Source: ZC4RG29 sp964521255 (GTDB lineage: Bacteria > Bacteroidota > Bacteroidia > Cytophagales > Cyclobacteriaceae). Taken from it: a stretch of DNA of 64,000 nt. Under the pieces are notes generated by a model that saw nothing but the letters and a program-made list of their open reading frames with translations, ran no database searches and was not told the origin of the DNA. The stretch lies in the NCBI GenBank assembly GCA_964521255.1, contig CAZFRM010000012.1, forward strand, positions 62,001 to 126,000, written 5' to 3'. Of this stretch, positions 27,203 to 36,162 are shown one piece after another. A program made the position numbers and the translations under genes. Each line of letters begins with the position of its first letter. The stretch's first letter is position 1.

Positions 27203-27652
27203 ATGTCTCTTGAAAACGACATCCAACAAAAGACATTTCGCAGCGAATATCATAAGGCCATCCTGAATATTCTTTTCACTCACAACTATCTGATCAATAC
27301 GGTTAATGACTTTTTTAAAGACTACAGCATAACGCGGCAACAATATAACGTCATGCGCATTGTTCGTGGACAAACCTCCAGGACTGCCTCTATTCAGCTT
27401 ATCCGGGACCGCATGCTGGATAAAATGTCTGATGCGTCCAGAATTGTTGAACGCCTTCGAATCAAAAATCTTGTTAGTCGTGAGGTTAGTCCCGATGATA
27501 AACGCACCGTTCAAATCACCATCACTGAAGATGGAATCAAGCTATTGGAATCGATTGAATTGCGCATTGAAGAGACTGAAGCAGCGCTACGAAAGCTGTC
27601 CATCGCCGAGGTCGAGCAACTCAACATGCTTCTGGATAAAATGAGAGAATAA
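27203..27652 (+). CDS. MarR family transcriptional regulator
   Basis: A 149-residue winged-helix regulator. The MarR pattern is clear: ITRQQYNVMRIVRGQ, the recognition region IRDRMLDKMSDASRIVERLR, the wing VSREVSPDDKRTVQITITEDG and a C-terminal dimerisation helix. It precedes the aconitase gene by 105 bases on the same strand. MarR proteins often respond to small phenolic ligands or oxidants; the target here is unknown. Confidence 0.93.
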   Translation: MSLENDIQQKTFRSEYHKAILNILFTHNYLINTVNDFFKDYSITRQQYNVMRIVRGQTSRTASIQLIRDRMLDKMSDASRIVERLRIKNLVSREVSPDDKRTVQITITEDGIKLLESIELRIEETEAALRKLSIAEVEQLNMLLDKMRE

Positions 27653-27757
27653 TTTGTCCTCTTATTCTCGTGTTACATATGAACCACATAGCGGGTTAAC
27701 CTGTTCCCATATTAAAATAATTTACCTAGTTTAGGCCCCGTAAAATTATTAGCACTT

Positions 27758-30325
27758 ATGGTATTTGATTTAGACATGATCAAGGCGGTTTACAAGAACA
27801 TGCCGGCCCGGATCGCCAAAGCAAGAAAAGCGGTTAATCGTCCTTTGACCCTTTCAGAAAAGATACTCTACTCCCACCTGCACGAAGAGCAGCCTGTTCA
27901 AGATTTCACCAGGGGAAAATCCTATGTCAATTTCTCACCTGACCGTGTAGCCATGCAAGATGCTACCGCCCAAATGGCGCTACTCCAATTTATGTCTGGC
28001 GGAATTCCTACAGTAAGGGTTCCCTCAACAGTACATTGTGACCACCTGATATTGGCCAAAGATGGTGCTAAACAAGACTTAAAAGAGTCTCTAACAGCAA
28101 GCGGCGAAGTTTTTAACTTCCTCGAGTCTGTATCTACTAAATATGGTATTGGATTTTGGAAACCAGGTGCGGGAATCATTCACCAGGTTGTACTTGAAAA
28201 TTATGGATTTCCCGGCGGGATGATGATTGGAACAGATTCGCACACTGTAAATGCAGGAGGTCTTGGCATGGTGGCCATTGGTGTTGGTGGTGCCGATGCT
28301 GTAGATGTTATGTCAGGAATGCCGTGGGAACTGAAATGGCCTAAATTGATCGGTGTAAAATTAACGGGCAGACTTAGCGGATGGAGTTCAGCGAAAGACG
28401 TAATTCTGAAAGTAGCAGGTATCCTTACCGTTAAGGGAGGTACTGGCGCTATTGTCGAATATTTTGGTCCTGGAGCAATTACGCTTTCATGCACCGGAAA
28501 GGGAACCATATGTAATATGGGTGCCGAAATTGGCGCTACAACATCTACGTTTGGTTACGATGAAAAGATGGCAGAATACCTCCGTGGAACAAGCCGCAAA
28601 GAAGTAGCTGATTTTGCCGATAGTGTTAAAGAACACCTTACCGGCGATGATGAAGTATATGAGAATCCGGAAAAATATTTTGATCAGGTCATTGAAATTG
28701 ATCTTTCCTCATTAGAACCTCATGTGAACGGTCCTTTTACACCTGACCGCGCCATTCCTATTTCACAATTTGCAGGAGAAGTTCGCAAACACGGATGGCC
28801 TGAGCAATTGGAAGTTGGATTGATCGGATCATGTACCAACTCATCTTACGAAGATATTACAAGATCAGCTTCGCTCGCCCAGCAGGCTGTTGATAAAAAG
28901 TTAAAAGCCAAAGCCGAGTTTACCATCACACCGGGTTCAGAACTCGTACGATACACAGTTGATCGTGACGGCTACCTTGACATATTTGAAAAAATGGGCG
29001 GTGTAGTATTGGCAAATGCCTGTGGCCCTTGTATAGGACAATGGGCAAGACATACCAATGATCCTACTCGTAAAAACTCCATTATAACTTCATTTAACAG
29101 AAATTTTGCTAAACGAAATGATGGCAATCCCAATACGCATGCCTTTGTTGCTTCGCCAGAAATAACAACTGCATTTGCTATTGCAGGAGACCTTACCTTC
29201 AATCCCCTTGTTGATACGTTGGTTAATGAAGAAGGGCAGTCGGTTAAACTTGATGAGCCAAGCGGCGCTGAGTTTCCACCACAAGGATTTGACGTAGAAG
29301 ATGCGGGATTTATTGCCCCTGCAAAAGATGGAAGTAAAGTTCAGGTGAGTATAGATCCCAAATCAAGCAGGCTTCAGGCCCTTGCTCCTTTCGTAGCCTG
29401 GGACGGAAAGAATCTTACCGGAATGAAATTGCTAATCAAAGCAAAGGGAAAGTGTACCACGGATCACATTTCAATGGCTGGTCCATGGCTTCGCTTCCGC
29501 GGACATTTAGATAACATTTCCAACAACACATTAACGGGCGCTGTTAATTATTTTAATGATCAAACCGATAATGTTAAGAACGAACTGACCGGAGAATATG
29601 GTCCCGTGCCGGCAACACAACGGGCCTACAAAGCTGCGAACATTCCTACCATCGTTGTTGGTGATCATAATTACGGTGAAGGATCGTCACGAGAACATGC
29701 TGCCATGCAGCCGCGCCACTTAGGAATACGTGTAATACTTGTAAAGTCTTTCGCACGTATTCACGAAACAAACCTGAAAAAACAGGGAATGCTGGCATTG
29801 ACATTCACTAACGAAAGTGACTACGATAAAGTACAAGAGGATGATTCTATTGATATTATTGATTTGACATCATTCGCACCTGAAAAACCGCTTACACTGG
29901 TCTTGAATCATAAAGATGGAACGAGCGACACCATTAAAGTAAATCATTCTTATAATGCCGGACAGATAGAATGGTTTAAAGCGGGTTCTGCACTTAACCT
30001 GATGGCTAAGCTTATTGAGGTGGAAAAGAAATCAGCTAAAGCCGTTGCAAAAAAAGTGGCGCCTAAAAAAGTGATAAAGACTGCACAGAAAAAAGCGGCA
30101 AAGAAAGCAGTCAAAAAAACACTACCAAAGAAAAAAGTAGTTAAGAAAGCTTCAGCAAAAAAAGCAGTTAAGAAAGCAATTGTTAAAGTAAAGGCGAAGA
30201 AGGTAGTTAAAAAAGCAATTGTAAAGGCGAAGAAAGCGGTTAAGAAGGCAGTTGTTAAAGCGAAGAAAGCAGTTAAAAAAGCAACCAGGAAAGTCGCTAA
30301 AAAGTCTGCCAAGAAAAAGAAATAG
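27758..30325 (+). CDS. aconitate hydratase with lysine-rich histone-like C-terminal tail
   Basis: Aconitase isomerises citrate to isocitrate in the TCA cycle using a [4Fe-4S] cluster. The core (about 1-756) shows the cluster cysteines in GSCTNSSYED and CGPCIGQW, and active-site segments TDHISMAGPW, GDHNYGEGSSREH and KSFARIHETN; it resembles the mitochondrial type. Residues 757-855 (bases 30026-30322) are an added 99-residue tail with 46 Lys, about 22 Ala, 17 Val and no acidic residues, built on KKAVKKA-like units, as in histone H1-like proteins. Base use changes to A-rich in the tail. The reading frame is continuous, with no frameshift. The tail suggests binding to nucleic acid or another polyanion; this is inference. 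A strong terminator follows. Confidence 0.97.
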   Translation: MVFDLDMIKAVYKNMPARIAKARKAVNRPLTLSEKILYSHLHEEQPVQDFTRGKSYVNFSPDRVAMQDATAQMALLQFMSGGIPTVRVPSTVHCDHLILAKDGAKQDLKESLTASGEVFNFLESVSTKYGIGFWKPGAGIIHQVVLENYGFPGGMMIGTDSHTVNAGGLGMVAIGVGGADAVDVMSGMPWELKWPKLIGVKLTGRLSGWSSAKDVILKVAGILTVKGGTGAIVEYFGPGAITLSCTGKGTICNMGAEIGATTSTFGYDEKMAEYLRGTSRKEVADFADSVKEHLTGDDEVYENPEKYFDQVIEIDLSSLEPHVNGPFTPDRAIPISQFAGEVRKHGWPEQLEVGLIGSCTNSSYEDITRSASLAQQAVDKKLKAKAEFTITPGSELVRYTVDRDGYLDIFEKMGGVVLANACGPCIGQWARHTNDPTRKNSIITSFNRNFAKRNDGNPNTHAFVASPEITTAFAIAGDLTFNPLVDTLVNEEGQSVKLDEPSGAEFPPQGFDVEDAGFIAPAKDGSKVQVSIDPKSSRLQALAPFVAWDGKNLTGMKLLIKAKGKCTTDHISMAGPWLRFRGHLDNISNNTLTGAVNYFNDQTDNVKNELTGEYGPVPATQRAYKAANIPTIVVGDHNYGEGSSREHAAMQPRHLGIRVILVKSFARIHETNLKKQGMLALTFTNESDYDKVQEDDSIDIIDLTSFAPEKPLTLVLNHKDGTSDTIKVNHSYNAGQIEWFKAGSALNLMAKLIEVEKKSAKAVAKKVAPKKVIKTAQKKAAKKAVKKTLPKKKVVKKASAKKAVKKAIVKVKAKKVVKKAIVKAKKAVKKAVVKAKKAVKKATRKVAKKSAKKKK

Positions 30326-30343
30326 GGATAAGCAACGCTTTAT

Positions 30344-30382
30344 AAAGGCTAATGTTTAAGTAAACACTAGCCTTTATTTTTT
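30344..30382 (+). terminator. rho-independent terminator after aconitase
   Basis: AAAGGCTAATGTTTA (30344-30358) pairs with TAAACACTAGCCTTT (30361-30375) with one wobble, followed by ATTTTTTT. It separates the aconitase gene from the convergent gene at 30411. Confidence 0.85.
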
Positions 30383-30410
30383 TAAGGGAGTAATAGTCAA
30401 AAAATAAAAC

Positions 30411-31475
30411 TCAATTGATCTTAATGCTCCGTTTATTAAATAACAATAATGCTTTGGCAACATCTATTATATTTTCAGAAGACATTAACTCATGCTGAAC
30501 TTTTAAAACGTGGGAAGAAAATAAATCATTTGTAGTATAGGTGACTTCGTCCGGCGTCCATACCGCTACACATTGTAATAGAATATAACGACTGGCCATT
30601 ATATCATAAACCACCAAGGGTTGCATAGCCTCATCCGTAATACCCTGACCGTACAGAAAAATTGGGTAATCGAATAATCTGGCACCCTGCAAATCAGGAA
30701 TAAGGTTCGCATCAAAAAATTCATAACGGAAAATCTTAGCACTGATGTGGACTCCATTTAGATGAGTCTCTAATTCCTGGAGCTTACCCAGCATAGTACG
30801 AAGCGGGGTTTTCTCACTGGAAAAATTACTGATGGGTAACCATTGTTGATTGCTGATATTAAAGTATTCCTGGGTAGATTTTCCTATCTCTAATTTGTAG
30901 TTAAACGGGCTATAGCCGGGAACAAAATAGCCGGGATAGAAAAAATCCAATCCCAACTTTTTACAATAGTCTATCTTGAGATAAATAAGATATTTACCAA
31001 GGCTGTATTTTTTATAAGCAGGATCATAAAACGAAGTGATTCCCGCTGCTGTGTTTTCTCCCCTATCAAAAATTCCTACTGCAATTAATTTACTGCCATC
31101 ATAAATGCTTACTTCATAAGAATTATAAACATTATGTGAAGACTTCCCATAGAGAAGAAAGGTCAATGAAGGAGATGCCTCAAAGGGGACGCTGAGTTTA
31201 TAGCGTGCAAATAATTCCTCTCTTTGATAATCAATTGAAGCAGGCTGAACAATAACCTTAAATGCTTCATTATACTTCACCAGCTTTTCATACTTTTTGT
31301 CAGGCTTATATTCATGAAGCCCCACGCGAAGCCATACGGCATCGTAAAATTGATTTTTGAAGTTCAGGAAACTTGTGGTAAAAATAGTTTGTCCCATCCT
31401 GAACCACCCGTTTTCAAGATAGTGGTCAAGGTCTGACGCTGACAAAGTTTGAGGACGATCAACCTGGGCGAACAC
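30411..31475 (-). CDS. arginyl/leucyl-tRNA-protein transferase-like protein (ATE fold)
   Basis: The 354-residue protein matches the ATE/Bpt aminoacyl-tRNA-protein transferase family, which adds Arg or Leu to protein N-termini. The C-terminal GNAT-like half is clear: KLIAVGIFDRG, ITSFYDPAYKKYSLGKYLI and CKKLGLDFFYPGYFVPGYSPFNYK (shortened at each end). In the N-terminal half, GWFRMGQTIF and VWLRVGLHEYKP align with the family, but the Cys cluster normally between them (CxxCxxC) is missing; the whole protein has only two Cys. Activity may differ. A long extra C-terminal part (about 230-354) is unassigned. The start is a GTG at 31475. Confidence 0.8.
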   Translation of the reverse strand: MFAQVDRPQTLSASDLDHYLENGWFRMGQTIFTTSFLNFKNQFYDAVWLRVGLHEYKPDKKYEKLVKYNEAFKVIVQPASIDYQREELFARYKLSVPFEASPSLTFLLYGKSSHNVYNSYEVSIYDGSKLIAVGIFDRGENTAAGITSFYDPAYKKYSLGKYLIYLKIDYCKKLGLDFFYPGYFVPGYSPFNYKLEIGKSTQEYFNISNQQWLPISNFSSEKTPLRTMLGKLQELETHLNGVHISAKIFRYEFFDANLIPDLQGARLFDYPIFLYGQGITDEAMQPLVVYDIMASRYILLQCVAVWTPDEVTYTTNDLFSSHVLKVQHELMSSENIIDVAKALLLFNKRSIKIN

Positions 31476-31477
31476 AG

Positions 31478-31516
31478 TTAAAAGTTATCTGTTAATCGTT
31501 AATAGTTAAAAGTTCT
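31478..31516. repeat. GTTAAAAGTT-type intergenic repeat
   Basis: AGTTAAAAGTTAT and AGTTAAAAGTTC flank TCTGTTAATCGTTAAT in the gap upstream of the ATE-like gene. Similar AT-rich words built on GTTAA occur at 42946, 44203, 45431, 48037 and 55199. Confidence 0.4.
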
Positions 31517-31583
31517 TTGAAATTTTTTGCTGTTGAAAAATCAATATTGTTTCGGCCTCAGCAGACAATTGATACACTTGCTG

Positions 31584-32507
31584 TTAGAATCCTTCGTCGC
31601 CTTTTACCTCATCATCAGCAGGTTTGCCTTCTTCACGGTCGACCTTTTCTGGTTTTTCTTTCTTGGGTTTTTTCTCTTTTTTCGGTTTCTGACTACCGGA
31701 AGAAACTTTACCTTCATCTTTGCTCTTCTTGCTGAATAAGCCTTTCTTTTTCTTTGCCGCAGGCTGAACCGCTGGCTTTTCTTCTTCTACGTAATCAAGA
31801 TCGTATTCTGAGCGTTCAACAGCTGGTTCCATTTCTGTTGAATCAATCGGTATCTCTTCTTTCTTCTCTTTCTTATTAAACAAATTCACGAAAAATCCCC
31901 TGATGCCTTTTCTTTCTTTTTTCGCTGTGGTTTCTTCACCCGCTTCACCTTGCAATTGCGCCAGCCTGATGTCCGGAAGCACTAAAGCATCACGGAGGTA
32001 CCACATGTAGTTATCCTGATCGATATTGTATCGTACCTCCTCGACCCTATATGAAACACTATCCTTGTTATAGCGGAGTACGCGCACCTCCCGGTCTTTT
32101 GTAATGACATACTCAGATTCTTCTCCTTCAACACTGTCCTCTTGTGTTTCTATATCAACAATGTAAGTACTATCAATCACAGAGCGCGCTGCAGAATCAA
32201 GATCGGCGACAGAGATATCATCATCCATCAGCAATGAATCGGGCACAACAGGTTGAATATCTTTCATCTCAATCGTTGCAAGCCTTGCAAGTTTCCTCCT
32301 GTAAGGCACCGCCTCAGCGATGAGGTATTTATTTTTGCTTGCTGTAAGGATTTTTGGTGTAGAGTCCTCCTGAAAGTAACTGAATTTCTTTCGAAGGGCA
32401 TCCTTATCGTAGATGTAGGCACTTTGAAATGCAGGGCAAATGGTGCGTTGCGTACAAGCGCTCACCAAAAAGCAAAAACTGCATATCACAAAAAATGCCC
32501 TCTTCAT
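31584..32507 (-). CDS. hypothetical lipoprotein with lysine/glutamate-rich tail
   Basis: I do not recognise a family. The 307-residue protein has a lipoprotein signal (FLVSAC, Cys18), a globular part (about 25-190) containing YIYDKDALRKKFSYF and VPYRRKLARLATIEM, and from about residue 190 a charged low-complexity region with repeated KKK, KKEKKPKKEK and acidic runs. The C-terminal half is probably disordered. It stands alone, between the ATE-like gene and the YjbR gene, and is likely an outer-membrane-associated component. Confidence 0.8.
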   Translation of the reverse strand: MKRAFFVICSFCFLVSACTQRTICPAFQSAYIYDKDALRKKFSYFQEDSTPKILTASKNKYLIAEAVPYRRKLARLATIEMKDIQPVVPDSLLMDDDISVADLDSAARSVIDSTYIVDIETQEDSVEGEESEYVITKDREVRVLRYNKDSVSYRVEEVRYNIDQDNYMWYLRDALVLPDIRLAQLQGEAGEETTAKKERKGIRGFFVNLFNKKEKKEEIPIDSTEMEPAVERSEYDLDYVEEEKPAVQPAAKKKKGLFSKKSKDEGKVSSGSQKPKKEKKPKKEKPEKVDREEGKPADDEVKGDEGF

Positions 32508-32695
32508 TAAATAAGGGTTGTAAAAATTAAAAAAATCACCTCTGCCTCAGTAAAATAACTCCTTTTGATGGAGTACGCCCTTCATTGATAACCCCATGGG
32601 TTCCAATTGATTAAAACCTTCAAAAATACGGATTGTAGAACATATCCCCAAAAATTTAAAAGACCTTAAACGCATCTAACCTGCTGATTATCAAC

Positions 32696-33049
32696 TTACA
32701 TGGATTCTAACGTTGCTTTATCCTTTTTAGTGAGCCCTTCAACGACTAAATTATATGACTTATCGATCCACGTAAAAAGCAAACGATCCGGGAGCGATCC
32801 ATCCATCAACACGGTTATCCAATGTTTTTTATTCATATGATAGCCGGGCGTAACGGCAGAAAATTTTTCCTGGAGGTCCAGCGACTCCTCCGGATCGCAT
32901 TTTAAATTGATACTGATGAATTCATTAACATCAGCCAGTGCATACATTTTACCTACTACCTTAAAGACCAGTGTATTCTCATCGAACGGAAATTCTTCTG
33001 TAGTGCCTTTTTTATTCCGGCAGTAGCTTCTGAAATTTTCGATATTCAA
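32696..33049 (-). CDS. MmcQ/YjbR family protein
   Basis: A 117-residue protein of the YjbR (DUF419) family with CyaY-like fold: FPFDENTLVFKVVGKMYAL, ISINLKCDPEESLDLQE, PGYHMNKKHWITVLMDG and DRLLFTWIDKSYNLVV are in family order. The biochemical role is not established. The start is a TTG two bases after the stop codon of the upstream gene, which suggests translational coupling with that membrane peptide. Confidence 0.9.
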   Translation of the reverse strand: MNIENFRSYCRNKKGTTEEFPFDENTLVFKVVGKMYALADVNEFISINLKCDPEESLDLQEKFSAVTPGYHMNKKHWITVLMDGSLPDRLLFTWIDKSYNLVVEGLTKKDKATLESM

Positions 33050-33051
33050 AA

Positions 33052-33276
33052 TTATAATGAAGGTTTGATCAGTAATTTAAAAATCAGGTACAACACACCG
33101 GCAAGAAATATGATAATAGATATCTTGTTAATACCATGCATCATCTTAATGTTAATGTTGCTTGGACGGGAAGAATCTTTACTGCGGAAAAAATATCCCA
33201 ACACTTCATTCATGCGAAAAAATTCCCTCACCTTGTTTGCAGGTTTTTCCCCCGATTGTTTTTTTCCTTCACTCAT
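33052..33276 (-). CDS. small single-pass membrane protein
   Basis: A 74-residue protein with a charged N-terminal half (MSEGKKQSGEKPANKVREFF), the segment EVLGYFFRSKD and one C-terminal membrane helix (ISIIIFLAGVLYLIFKLLI). It resembles a Bacteroidota family I remember as DUF6728; this is unverified. The frame is open two codons further to a TTG; I prefer the ATG at 33276. It is coupled to the YjbR gene downstream. Confidence 0.75.
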   Translation of the reverse strand: MSEGKKQSGEKPANKVREFFRMNEVLGYFFRSKDSSRPSNINIKMMHGINKISIIIFLAGVLYLIFKLLIKPSL

Positions 33277-33290
33277 AATCAATATTCTTT

Positions 33291-33320
33291 AGCCACAATG
33301 GCACGAAGGCACAAAGAAAT
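33291..33320. repeat. host-type intergenic repeat, half copy
   Basis: TAGCCACAATGGCACGAAGGCACAAAG (shown split: TAGCCACAATGGC, ACGAAGGCACAAAG) is one arm of the hairpin repeat whose two arms are seen at 43557-43640. It fills the gap between ispG and the small membrane protein gene. Confidence 0.5.
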
Positions 33321-35315
33321 TTATGTAAATCGCTCAACAGATTCTGCGTCAATCCAGTTTCCATCTTCTTTTATCAGTTCGATTAATTCATCAACAGCTT
33401 TAGCAGAAGGTACGTTTCGTTTTACAACTTCTTTACCACGATATAAGGTAATCCTTCCCGGGCCGGAGCCTACATATCCGTAATCAGCATCTGCCATTTC
33501 GCCCGGTCCGTTTACAATGCAACCCATGATACCAATTTTAATACCTTTAAGGTGATCAGTTCGGTTTCTGATCATCGCTGTTGTCTCCTGCAAATCAAAC
33601 AAGGTTCTTCCGCACGATGGACATGAAATGTATTCCGTCTTCGACATCCGGTTACGTGTGGCTTGTAAAATACCGAAGGCTGTTTTATTACAAAATTCCG
33701 TCCATTGAAGCTTGGTGGTTTTATTGTCATCATTAACCTTAGCACTCAACATTATACCATCTCCAAATCCATCAATAAATAATCCGCCGATATCCGTAGC
33801 AGAATAAATCATGAAATTATCATCATCCATTACAGGATAACGGTGATAAATAATTACAGGAACATCTATTCCCTTTTCAATCAATTCAAAAAACAACCTT
33901 CTTAACTCTGCCATAGCATGAAGATTATCCGTGGAGATCACAGCAACTAATATCTTGTCTTCACGCAAAATTTGAATCAAGCTCTCATCAAGTTCACTTA
34001 TGGTAAAAGCAAGCAAATTTATTTGTTGATGTTTCTCAGAAGATCTTTGATATTCTTCTTTTGTAAACAGTGGCAACTTGTTAACCTTATCATCAGAATC
34101 TTTCCAAACTTCGTAATCACGAATCTCTTTCAGTCCATTGGGCAACATGAACAGTATCGGATTTTTTCCCGTGTAGACATAGTCTGCTCCCTGGTCATTC
34201 ATTTTCCATTTGTCTGGCTCTGGCAAATAAAAATGACCAATGCATTTTAAGTCTTTATAATCTTCAATTACTAAATCACTTAGATCAGCAATAACACGGG
34301 GCACGTGATGGTGACCTCCAATATTATATACTTCTCTTGTCACACGACGATTGTAGTCAAAAGGATCGATAGGAGATTCCGAAACCGGCTTAATAGTTTT
34401 ATGCGTTTCTCTCCCGACATAACGATCAACCATTATTCGGGCAACCGGACATTCCACTTCCGGTTCTTCTGTTAACGACACGCGCACTGTGTCACCCAGG
34501 CCATCCTCTAATAAAGTACCAATGCCAACGGATGACTTTATGCGGCCATCTTCTCCATCACCTGCTTCTGTAACACCCAAATGAAGCGGATAAGATTTGA
34601 ATCCCTCTTCATCAAGTTTCTGCACCAGCAAACGATAAGCCTGCACCATTACCTGTGGGTTGCTGGACTTCATGGAAAGAACAATGTCATAGTAATTCAA
34701 GTCTTCACAGATTCGTAAAAACTCTAGCGCCGATTCAACCATACCCAATGGCGAGTCACCATACCGGCTCATAATTCTGTCAGACAGTGAACCGTGGTTG
34801 GTACCAATACGCATGGCCGTTCCGTACTCCTTGCAAATTTTTACCAGCGGCGTAAACTTTTGGCGTATTCTACCAAGTTCAGCTTCATAAGCAGCATCTG
34901 TATATTCGATGGTTTCAAATCTTTTTTTGTCGGCGTAATTACCCGGATTGATGCGAACTTTTTCAACAATTCTTGCAGCGAGTTCAGCAGCATTTGGAGT
35001 AAAGTGAATATCCGCTACTAATGGAGTTTTATATCCTCGTCTCCGTAATTCTTTTTTTATCTCCTCAAGATTCTGCGCCTCTTTAACACTTGGTGCTGTT
35101 ATACGAACATACTCACTGCCCGCTTCAATCATACGGATGGATTGCTCAACCGAACCTTTTGTATCCATCGTATCCACCGTTGTCATGGACTGTATGCGAA
35201 TAGGATTTGTCCCACCCAGCGGAACATCGCCTATTTTTACCTCAATAGTCTTCCGTCGGCTGTATTGAACCAGGCTATTACAGTACTGTTTTATAGAAGT
35301 GATTTGTTGATTCAC
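33321..35315 (-). CDS. ispG: 4-hydroxy-3-methylbut-2-enyl diphosphate synthase (long form)
   Basis: The [4Fe-4S] enzyme of the MEP isoprenoid pathway that makes HMBPP from MEcPP. At 664 residues it is the long, plant-like form normal in Bacteroidota, with an extra domain (about 270-540) inserted between the TIM barrel (starts around TIEVKIGDVPLGGTNPIRIQ) and the C-terminal Fe-S domain. The cluster cysteines are in ISCPSCGR and GIMGCIVNGPGEM, with the conserved GYVGSGPGRITLY after them. The start codon appears to be GTG at 35315. Confidence 0.96.
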   Translation of the reverse strand: MNQQITSIKQYCNSLVQYSRRKTIEVKIGDVPLGGTNPIRIQSMTTVDTMDTKGSVEQSIRMIEAGSEYVRITAPSVKEAQNLEEIKKELRRRGYKTPLVADIHFTPNAAELAARIVEKVRINPGNYADKKRFETIEYTDAAYEAELGRIRQKFTPLVKICKEYGTAMRIGTNHGSLSDRIMSRYGDSPLGMVESALEFLRICEDLNYYDIVLSMKSSNPQVMVQAYRLLVQKLDEEGFKSYPLHLGVTEAGDGEDGRIKSSVGIGTLLEDGLGDTVRVSLTEEPEVECPVARIMVDRYVGRETHKTIKPVSESPIDPFDYNRRVTREVYNIGGHHHVPRVIADLSDLVIEDYKDLKCIGHFYLPEPDKWKMNDQGADYVYTGKNPILFMLPNGLKEIRDYEVWKDSDDKVNKLPLFTKEEYQRSSEKHQQINLLAFTISELDESLIQILREDKILVAVISTDNLHAMAELRRLFFELIEKGIDVPVIIYHRYPVMDDDNFMIYSATDIGGLFIDGFGDGIMLSAKVNDDNKTTKLQWTEFCNKTAFGILQATRNRMSKTEYISCPSCGRTLFDLQETTAMIRNRTDHLKGIKIGIMGCIVNGPGEMADADYGYVGSGPGRITLYRGKEVVKRNVPSAKAVDELIELIKEDGNWIDAESVERFT

Positions 35316-35388
35316 ACCATTAAATTAGATGCAAAAATACCTTAATTTGGATGGGGTTTGAAGCCGAACGAACTTAAAATATTCAATT

Positions 35389-36096
35389 TTAAATATCCCC
35401 TAACTGCGGCCGTATAATAATATCTTCTACTACGCTGCGGACAGATAATGTATAAGATGTGTAAATCATTTCTGCCACATCCTCAACGGGCATAAAACGA
35501 TCTTCAGTATGGGGTGTGCCAGCCCAACTATCGGTAAATGTGGCTCCCGGCATAACCGCCGTTACCCGTATGCCAAACTCCCGCAATTCAGCGCGAAGGC
35601 ATTTTGAAAATCCAAGTAGTGCAAATTTAGAAATGGCGTAGGAACCACCGTTTGGATACGCCATAAAGCTGGCTATTGAACACATATTAAAAATATGGCC
35701 CGCTTTCTTTTTCTTCATGCCCGGCACAATCGATCTTGTTAAATAATAGGCGCTGTACAAGTTTGCCTGAATGGATTTCTCAAGGTTGCCATCAGGTTCA
35801 GTACAGATATCACCGGGAACAAAGTAACCCACGTTGTTTACTAAAACATCCACATGTCTTTGCTCATTATCGATGAAGTCAATAAATTTTTTGATCTGAT
35901 TCTGGTCGGTAAGGTCCGCTTGAAAAGTAAAAACTTTTCCACCATTGTTTCTATCATCCATTTCCTCCTTAAGGGCCATCAAATCATTTTGATGGCGAGA
36001 GCATGTTATTACATCAAAGCCCTGTGTCACAAACTTATTTACTATCGCACGGCCAATTCCTTTTGTTCCTCCGGTCACTACAACAAGTTTGCTCAT
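35389..36096 (-). CDS. short-chain dehydrogenase/reductase
   Basis: A 235-residue NAD(P)-dependent oxidoreductase of the SDR family. The cofactor site TGGTKGIGRAI is at the N-terminus, the NNVG motif is in DVLVNNVGYF, and the catalytic Ser-Tyr-Lys is seen in CSIASFMAY and SYAISKFALLG. The Arg in SRHQN (about 34) favours NADPH. The substrate is unknown. It lies upstream of ispG with 73 bases between, and divergent from mlaE. Confidence 0.93.
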   Translation of the reverse strand: MSKLVVVTGGTKGIGRAIVNKFVTQGFDVITCSRHQNDLMALKEEMDDRNNGGKVFTFQADLTDQNQIKKFIDFIDNEQRHVDVLVNNVGYFVPGDICTEPDGNLEKSIQANLYSAYYLTRSIVPGMKKKKAGHIFNMCSIASFMAYPNGGSYAISKFALLGFSKCLRAELREFGIRVTAVMPGATFTDSWAGTPHTEDRFMPVEDVAEMIYTSYTLSVRSVVEDIIIRPQLGDI

Positions 36097-36100
36097 GAAA

Positions 36101-36138
36101 TTGATTTATTCGATTTTTGGCTATCTTTAGCAAGATAG
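36101..36138 (+). promoter_or_regulatory. possible mlaEF promoter with overlapping inverted repeat
   Basis: TTG (36101-36103), an 18-base spacer and TATCTTTA (36122-36129; one mismatch to TAnnTTTG) would give a leader of about 25-30 bases. The -7 region overlaps a perfect inverted repeat CTATCTT-TAGC-AAGATAG (36121-36138) that could bind a repressor. Both are inferred from pattern only. Confidence 0.35.
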
Positions 36139-36162
36139 TAATTGAAAGGGAATCGTTGAACT

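Noticed and set aside
29950..30312. 120-codon minus-strand frame with many F, A, L and T residues
   Set aside because: It is the antisense of the lysine-rich repeat tail of the aconitase; its hydrophobic look is a mirror of the AAA/AAG codons.
35332..35339. TATTTTTG upstream of ispG as a promoter
   Set aside because: It matches the -7 consensus but would leave a leader of only about 10 bases and lacks a -33 element.
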